Source: Rickettsiaceae bacterium (GTDB lineage: Bacteria > Pseudomonadota > Alphaproteobacteria > Rickettsiales > Rickettsiaceae). From it: DNA of 9,864 nucleotides. The notes under the pieces are model-generated. The model searched no databases, had not been told where the DNA came from, and saw only the letters and a list, made by a program, of their open reading frames with translations. The stretch covers positions 1 to 9,864 of the forward strand of contig JAIOYM010000043.1 of assembly GCA_021741085.1 (NCBI GenBank), in the 5' to 3' direction. Positions 5,869-9,864 of the stretch are shown here, in pieces. Within the stretch, counting starts at the first letter, position 1; every line of letters begins with the position of its first letter. The translations under genes and the position numbers were made by a program.

Positions 5869-6542
5869 TTGATTTGTATATTGTCTATGGATCTCAAACA
5901 GCATTACTTGAACCATTATATAGTAGACATGCATACTTCATAAAAATTTATAATACTGATGTCCCGGAAAAGAATAAAAATTCATTTGATATTAATATTG
6001 GTGAATTAGTTAATTTGAATAAATTAATTAAAGTAGCACTAAAAAAACATAATTCCATCAATCGTGTTGTATTCGTAGGGGCTGGTTTTTATTCTGAGAA
6101 TAATATTTTTGTAAATTTATCAGAAATTGAAATTCAAAAATCAATAAACACAAATATTTTGAATTATATTTATATAATTCAAACGATTCTAAAGAGTGTG
6201 CCAATTTATATGCCTAAAGTATCAATATATATGAGCTCATTTAGGTCAGATCAAGTTGTAATTGGGGCATCACTTTATTGTGCTTCTAAAGCTTATGGAG
6301 AAACGTTGTTTGATGCTCTTGGTAAAGAGTATGCACGTTTTAACCACAGAACTTGTGTAATAAAGATGGGTTATTTTGAAGGAAGAATGATGAATTCATT
6401 AAAAGACTCCGGTAAAATATCGGAAAGCATATCTCAAAAAAGATTTGGTACTGCTGATGAGTTGGTTTCTACAATTGAATATATTATTTCAAATAACTAT
6501 TTAAATTCAGGAGTTATTAAAATTGACGGTGGAATATTATAA
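5865..6542 (+). CDS. SDR-family 3-oxoacyl-ACP reductase-like protein
   Basis: This short-chain dehydrogenase/reductase of 225 residues probably reduces the 3-oxoacyl-ACP made by the preceding ketosynthase to a 3-hydroxyacyl-ACP. The SDR catalytic set is visible: N97 (INTNILN), S124 or S125 (IYMSSF) and Y138-x3-K142 (YCASKAYGE). The protein ends with IKIDGG, as in FabG-type enzymes. VVFVGAGF (68-75) stands where NNAG is usual. The N-terminal glycine-rich cofactor motif is degenerate: YGSQTALLEP (8-17) keeps only the first of the three expected glycines, with A13 and L15 in the other positions. The N-terminal half is also compact, making the protein shorter than FabG. Nucleotide binding may therefore be altered, and activity should not be assumed. 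The ATG overlaps the ketosynthase stop (ATGA), a sign of coupled translation. Confidence 0.82.
   Translation: MIDLYIVYGSQTALLEPLYSRHAYFIKIYNTDVPEKNKNSFDINIGELVNLNKLIKVALKKHNSINRVVFVGAGFYSENNIFVNLSEIEIQKSINTNILNYIYIIQTILKSVPIYMPKVSIYMSSFRSDQVVIGASLYCASKAYGETLFDALGKEYARFNHRTCVIKMGYFEGRMMNSLKDSGKISESISQKRFGTADELVSTIEYIISNNYLNSGVIKIDGGIL
6509..6513 (+). promoter_or_regulatory. Shine-Dalgarno AGGAG deciding the TTG start of the GNAT gene
   Basis: AGGAG inside the end of the SDR gene lies nine bases before TTG 6523. The alternative GTG at 6529 would be fifteen bases away, and the first ATG falls far into the domain. Confidence 0.65.
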
Positions 6543-7107
6543 TAGAAATTTATTTTTAAAAATCTCATCGAATTTTTCTGAGCTCGAAGAAATTTCTATA
6601 CATGACGCTCAATTATTATTCAATTTAAGGAGTAAAAGAAAAAATAATTTCCTCAATTCTATTTATGGTGGAGTACAAGAACAAGCGGAGTATATAACGA
6701 AATATTTAAATAATAAAAATATAGACGAAGAAATATACTACAGAATTAAAGATAAGTCAAGCTTAGTGATAGGTTTTGTAAGAATAACCAAACTAAATTA
6801 TAAGGATATTTTCTCTTGGGAAAGTTATATATTAGAAGAAGGAGTTAATCCAATTATTGCATATGACGTAATGTTGATAATTTTTAAAATAGGTTTTCAG
6901 TATTTACATAAAAAAAAATGTGGACCATGGATGGTAAAAAAAATTGCTCACAATATTATGAAGTTTCATAAAAATGTAGGCATGGCTAAAGTTATAAAAG
7001 AAGATGAAAATGAAATCTTAATGCAAGTACTAGCTTCAGACTATAATAAAAATATCTCTTACTTTGAGAAGAGAAAAATCGGAATAATTAGGAGTTTTAA
7101 TGATTGA
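6523..7107 (+). CDS. GNAT-family N-acyltransferase
   Basis: This 194-residue protein resembles GNAT acyltransferases found in nucleotide-sugar and surface-glycan loci (PseH/RimJ-like style). Visible elements are the N-terminal substrate helix SIHDAQLLFNLRSKRK (25-40), the beta hairpin YYRIKDKSS-LVIGFVRI (72-88), FSWESYIL (97-104) and the late GNAT motif N144-IMKFHKNVGM (144-154). A clear Q/RxxGxG/A acyl-CoA loop is not obvious around 115-130, so donor binding may be unusual or may involve ACP. The role suggested by context is N-acylation of the 3-amino sugar made by the leftward operon, using the acyl group built by the neighbouring enzymes; that is inference. The TTG start overlaps the SDR gene by 20 bp and has a good AGGAG. 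The 3' end overlaps the PhyH gene by 8 bp. Confidence 0.75.
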   Translation: MTVEYYNRNLFLKISSNFSELEEISIHDAQLLFNLRSKRKNNFLNSIYGGVQEQAEYITKYLNNKNIDEEIYYRIKDKSSLVIGFVRITKLNYKDIFSWESYILEEGVNPIIAYDVMLIIFKIGFQYLHKKKCGPWMVKKIAHNIMKFHKNVGMAKVIKEDENEILMQVLASDYNKNISYFEKRKIGIIRSFND

Positions 7108-7858
7108 AATATCAAAAAAATTTAAAGATGATGGATTTTGTATTATTAATACAAATCAAAAAGAACTAATAACTATAATAAATAGAAAATTTGACGAAGT
7201 AATTATAAGCGGAAATTATCATACTAATTCTAAAATATATTCTTATAATGACAGTCCCAGAATAGTAGATGCATATAAAGTAATCCCTGAAATCAAAGAT
7301 TTTGCTAAAAGTGAACAATTTAGACGCATATTTAATACTCTTGGTTTTCAAGACATGCTGCCTTTTTCTAATATTCTATTTAGTTATGGTTCAGAACAAC
7401 CTTTACACAGTGATTATGTACATCATGGTACATTACCTGAATTATTGCTAGTCGGTGTTTGGACTGCATTGGAAGATATTCATGAAAACTCGGGAGAGTT
7501 AATTGTTGTACCTAAATCACATAAACTAGATATTTTTAGATATGTTGACCTAGGGTTAAAAAAACCTAAATCTTTACCGGAAATAAAAAACAATTATTCC
7601 AAATATGAAGAGTATGTGAAAAAAATATTAAATGAAAATAATCTAAGCGTAGTTAAACTGCATTTAAAAAAAGGTGAGTCGGTAATATGGAATGCTAATT
7701 TATTGCACGGGGGCGCTAAAATTATTAATGGAAATAAAACTAGAAGATCTTTTGTGATACATTATACTTTTGCAAATGCAGAAAAATTTTATAACCCAAG
7801 TTTTTCATTTTTTAAAAATCCAACAGATTATAATTTTAAAAATTTGGAGTTTTTTTAA
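7100..7858 (+). CDS. phytanoyl-CoA dioxygenase (PhyH)-family Fe(II)/2-oxoglutarate oxygenase
   Basis: This 252-residue protein belongs to the PhyH branch of non-haem iron, 2-oxoglutarate-dependent dioxygenases. These couple decarboxylation of 2-oxoglutarate to hydroxylation, often of acyl thioesters. The iron facial triad is visible as H103-x-D105 (in PLHSDYVHHG) and H203 (in NLLHGGAKI). R215 or R216 in KTRRSFVIHY is placed to bind 2-oxoglutarate. VGVWTALEDIHENSGELIVVPKSHK (118-142) is the core strand-turn signature of the family. The gene has AGGAG (7090-7094) five bases before its ATG, overlaps the GNAT gene by 8 bp and the next gene by one base. Context suggests hydroxylation of the acyl group on ACP, CoA or the sugar. 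Hydroxylation of a sugar carbon or another small substrate is also possible. Confidence 0.85.
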   Translation: MIEISKKFKDDGFCIINTNQKELITIINRKFDEVIISGNYHTNSKIYSYNDSPRIVDAYKVIPEIKDFAKSEQFRRIFNTLGFQDMLPFSNILFSYGSEQPLHSDYVHHGTLPELLLVGVWTALEDIHENSGELIVVPKSHKLDIFRYVDLGLKKPKSLPEIKNNYSKYEEYVKKILNENNLSVVKLHLKKGESVIWNANLLHGGAKIINGNKTRRSFVIHYTFANAEKFYNPSFSFFKNPTDYNFKNLEFF

Positions 7859-9027
7859 TGTACGCTTTTGGAATTACTCGTGACAAGATAACTGATATAT
7901 TAAAAATTCCGTTAAATAAAAGGATACCTTCAGAGTGTATTCAATTAATGGAATGTAAAAAACCTATACCTAAAGCAGACGAGGTGGTAGTTGAAGTTAA
8001 AGGTGCTGGCTTAAATTACAATTCTGTATGGCAGTCCTTATGTCATCCCATGAATTCAAAACAATTAGTAGATGGTCATATAAAAAGAAATCCACTTGAT
8101 GCTAACCACTCTCAAGACTATTATATATTTGGAAGTGATGGTTCGGGAGTAGTTTCAGAAATTGGTTGCAATGTTTCTAGTTTTAAAAAAGATGATGAAG
8201 TTGTAATTCATTGTAATGTTGTCCAGCAATCTTCAAAATTAAAGGACGATATGCTTTCAAATACGCAATCAATTTGGGGATATGAAACCAACTATGGATC
8301 CTTTGCTGAATATACATGTGTCAAAGAATCGCAATTATTATTAAAGCCTCATTTTTTAAACTGGCCTAATTCTGGTTCGTATATGCTTACATTAGCTACA
8401 GCATACCGAATGCTAATTTCGAAAAACGGCTCGAAAATTAAAAAGGGTGAATTTTGCCTCATATGGGGTGCATCTGGTGGATTGGGATATTTTGCTATAC
8501 AATTATGCATATTAGTTGGTGCAATTCCTGTTTGCATAGTTTCATCAAAAGATAAAGAAACCTATTGTAAAAAATTAGGAGCTACTTTTGTTATTAATTT
8601 AGATGAATATGAAGATAGTTTTATGTTGGAAAATGATAAACCAAATTATATATTTTGGCATAAATTAAAAATAAAAATAAATTATTTGATAAAAGCGCAA
8701 ATTGATGTTGTATTTGAGCATATAGGAAAGGATACACTAGGATTCTCAGTTTATCTTCTAAAGAGAGGTGGGCGTGTTGTAACATGCGCTGCATCTTCTG
8801 GTTATTTATCTACAATCGATTTGAGATATTTATGGATGGAACTCAAAACAATTATTGGCTCTCATTTTGCCAATATAAATGAAGCCAAATTAGCTAATGA
8901 TCTTGTTCTTAATAATCTTATAAAAGTAGAATCAGAAACAGTTATTCAATTTGAAGAAATTCCTAGATACTTAGATAAACTTTATTATCGGGATAATATT
9001 AAAGGAAAAATTGCTGTTAAAATATAA
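7858..9027 (+). CDS. crotonyl-CoA carboxylase/reductase-like MDR oxidoreductase
   Basis: This NADPH-dependent medium-chain reductase resembles crotonyl-CoA carboxylase/reductase (CCR), which reduces 2-enoyl-CoA and can add CO2 to give alkylmalonyl-CoA. Motifs in order are NYNSVWQSLCHP (53-64), IFGSDGSGVV (90-99), IWGYETNYGSFAEY (139-152), TLATAYRML (178-186), the Rossmann WGASGGLGYFAIQL (203-216) and RYLWMELKTIIGSHFAN (323-339). Aligned by spacing to the well-studied Kitasatospora CCR, its CO2-pocket residues N81, F170, E171 and H365 correspond to N53, Y142, E143 and H336, so carboxylation looks possible. At 389 residues it is shorter than most CCRs, mainly at the N-terminus. The ATG overlaps the PhyH stop (TAATG), with GGAG eight bases upstream. 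It may supply an unusual extender unit to the ketosynthase or reduce or carboxylate the acyl chain. Plain enoyl reduction is the alternative. Confidence 0.85.
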   Translation: MYAFGITRDKITDILKIPLNKRIPSECIQLMECKKPIPKADEVVVEVKGAGLNYNSVWQSLCHPMNSKQLVDGHIKRNPLDANHSQDYYIFGSDGSGVVSEIGCNVSSFKKDDEVVIHCNVVQQSSKLKDDMLSNTQSIWGYETNYGSFAEYTCVKESQLLLKPHFLNWPNSGSYMLTLATAYRMLISKNGSKIKKGEFCLIWGASGGLGYFAIQLCILVGAIPVCIVSSKDKETYCKKLGATFVINLDEYEDSFMLENDKPNYIFWHKLKIKINYLIKAQIDVVFEHIGKDTLGFSVYLLKRGGRVVTCAASSGYLSTIDLRYLWMELKTIIGSHFANINEAKLANDLVLNNLIKVESETVIQFEEIPRYLDKLYYRDNIKGKIAVKI

Positions 9028-9287
9028 AAATTTTTACAAAATTAATAATATTTACGTCAGTACGGTAACAGTATTCATCACAAAAGGATGGATATATTCA
9101 CGTTCTGAATGTTTTAGTAATCGCGTTGAAATTAGCTGATTTATTGAAGGTTTTCAAATATGGATAAGCTCAAAATTGTACAATATCATTAAGGCTATTG
9201 TGCATACGCAAGCGTTTCTCATAAATTGCGATCAGCTCGTAATTGCACACTGCAATTAAGATTTAGGAATTAGCCACGTTCTCATTT
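9028..9287. other. intergenic region between the acyl cassette and the membrane protein gene
   Basis: These 260 bp carry no gene I can support. They hold a strong dyad at 9240-9258 and scattered AATTGC words (9224, 9241 and, inverted, 9252). There is no clear GC-rich hairpin with a T-run after the CCR-like gene, so transcription may continue rightward. Confidence 0.6.
9240..9258. promoter_or_regulatory. perfect dyad TAATTGCA-CAC-TGCAATTA, possible operator
   Basis: Two exact 8-bp arms around a 3-base spacer lie 29 bp before the ATG at 9288. The geometry resembles the 7-3-7 dyad at 4318-4334, although the sequence differs. A transcription-factor site or a 5'-leader hairpin are both possible. 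Confidence 0.4.
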
Positions 9288-9864
9288 ATGAAAATTATTA
9301 AGAATGAAAAGACTTTTTTTTATTTTTATACGCTACTTTTACATCTAGTGTTATTAGCTGTTTACTTCTATTTTAATGAAAATGCATTTTATAAATATTA
9401 CGATGGATTATTTGTAATTGAAACTGCGAGAGCATTATCTTTTTTTAATTTTAATATATTTAATTTTGCAGTCAATCCCTTACAGGGGTTATCTACTGAT
9501 TTGATGCCTAATCTAAGTTTGTTGCCTGAATTATTTTTTTCTAATATTATTAATAATAATTATAATAAAATATATTCATACATGATATATTTCATAATTT
9601 TATATTCAACATTAATATATATAAATCGATTCTGTAATGGAAACAGATTAAGTTTTTTAATCAGTTCTGGATTAAGTTTAATTTTATTAGTTCTACCTAA
9701 TACGCGTTTAATGTATGCCGCACTTTCAGACCTTCCTATATTTTCTGTATTAATATGTTCTCCTTTTGTAATTAATTATATTATGAGATATATATTAAAT
9801 ACTCAAAATCGAGTTTTGTATATATCATTATTAATTATTATTTTTATTTTATTTTGGTATAATT
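9288..9864 (+). CDS. polytopic membrane protein, 5' part only (candidate GT-C transferase or polymerase)
   Basis: An open frame starts at ATG 9288 (MKIIKNEKTFFYFY...) and runs to the window end without a stop, giving 192 codons. It is strongly hydrophobic, with a likely membrane helix at about residues 10-28 and further hydrophobic stretches near 95-112, 122-138, 150-168 and 175-191. An extended loop containing KYYDGLFVIETARAL and NPLQGLSTDLMPNLSLLPE lies between the first and second helices. A large first periplasmic loop with acidic residues after TM1 is usual for GT-C glycosyltransferases that use polyprenyl-phosphate sugars, the third component of Gtr-type systems, but I recognise no specific family here. 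There is no clear Shine-Dalgarno before the ATG. Composition is as AT-rich as the cassette upstream, and the strand is the same. A flippase or polymerase role is also possible. Confidence 0.7.
   Translation, partial: MKIIKNEKTFFYFYTLLLHLVLLAVYFYFNENAFYKYYDGLFVIETARALSFFNFNIFNFAVNPLQGLSTDLMPNLSLLPELFFSNIINNNYNKIYSYMIYFIILYSTLIYINRFCNGNRLSFLISSGLSLILLVLPNTRLMYAALSDLPIFSVLICSPFVINYIMRYILNTQNRVLYISLLIIIFILFWYN

Noticed and set aside
6529..7107. GTG 6529 as the GNAT start
   Set aside because: It is fifteen bases from the AGGAG, too far for efficient initiation. TTG 6523 at nine bases is better.
9016..9045. AAAAATTTTT after the CCR-like gene as a terminator
   Set aside because: It is an AT-only palindrome with no loop or GC stem; it cannot form a stable intrinsic terminator.
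1..9864. CRISPR arrays, tRNA, rRNA, riboswitches, JUMPstart/ops element
   Set aside because: No regularly spaced repeats, cloverleaf-like sequences or ops-type GGCGGTAGCGT were seen on reading both strands.

Overview
The window carries part of a surface-glycan (O-antigen, capsule or flagellin-glycan type) biosynthesis region with an insertion sequence at its left edge. The IS407-type IS3-family element and the FdtA/FdtB and GtrA/GtrB-type genes point to a Gram-negative bacterium, most likely a proteobacterium; nothing here fixes the genus. By eye the sequence falls into three composition blocks: the IS is close to even in base content, the leftward sugar operon is moderately AT-rich, and the rightward cassette is extremely AT-rich. 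This suggests assembly from different sources.

Layout: (1) 1-1194, an IS3-family element read rightward, with orfA, an A-AAA-AAG frameshift site and an orfB interrupted by two in-frame TAG codons. (2) 1207-4079, four leftward genes in tight order: a GtrB-type membrane-anchored GT2 glycosyltransferase, a GtrA-type small membrane protein, a dTDP-4-keto-6-deoxyglucose 3,4-ketoisomerase (FdtA/QdtA type) and a PLP sugar 3-aminotransferase (FdtB/QdtB type). (3) 4080-4722, a divergent intergenic region with several perfect dyads and no convincing gene. (4) 4723-9027, six tightly packed rightward genes: acyl carrier protein, FabH-like ketosynthase III, SDR ketoreductase, GNAT acyltransferase, PhyH-type Fe(II)/2-oxoglutarate dioxygenase and a crotonyl-CoA carboxylase/reductase-like MDR enzyme. 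(5) 9028-9287, non-coding DNA with one strong dyad. (6) 9288 to the window end, the start of a polytopic membrane protein that runs off the edge.

Working model (inference): the leftward operon makes dTDP-3-amino-3,6-dideoxyhexose (Fuc3N or Qui3N) and supplies a polyprenyl-phosphate glycosyltransferase and flippase pair. It lacks the usual FdtC/QdtC N-acetyltransferase. The rightward operon could build an unusual acyl group on its own ACP: the ketosynthase condenses, the SDR reduces, and the CCR-like and PhyH enzymes tailor by reduction or carboxylation and by hydroxylation. The GNAT could then transfer the acyl group to the 3-amino group of the sugar. The partial membrane protein would be a candidate GT-C transferase or polymerase. 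The rmlA/rmlB genes needed for the dTDP-sugar precursor are not in the window. ACP, ketosynthase and reductase sets that acylate amino sugars are known from flagellin-glycan and O-antigen loci. The addition of a CCR-like enzyme with apparently intact CO2-pocket residues and a PhyH dioxygenase is the most unusual point.
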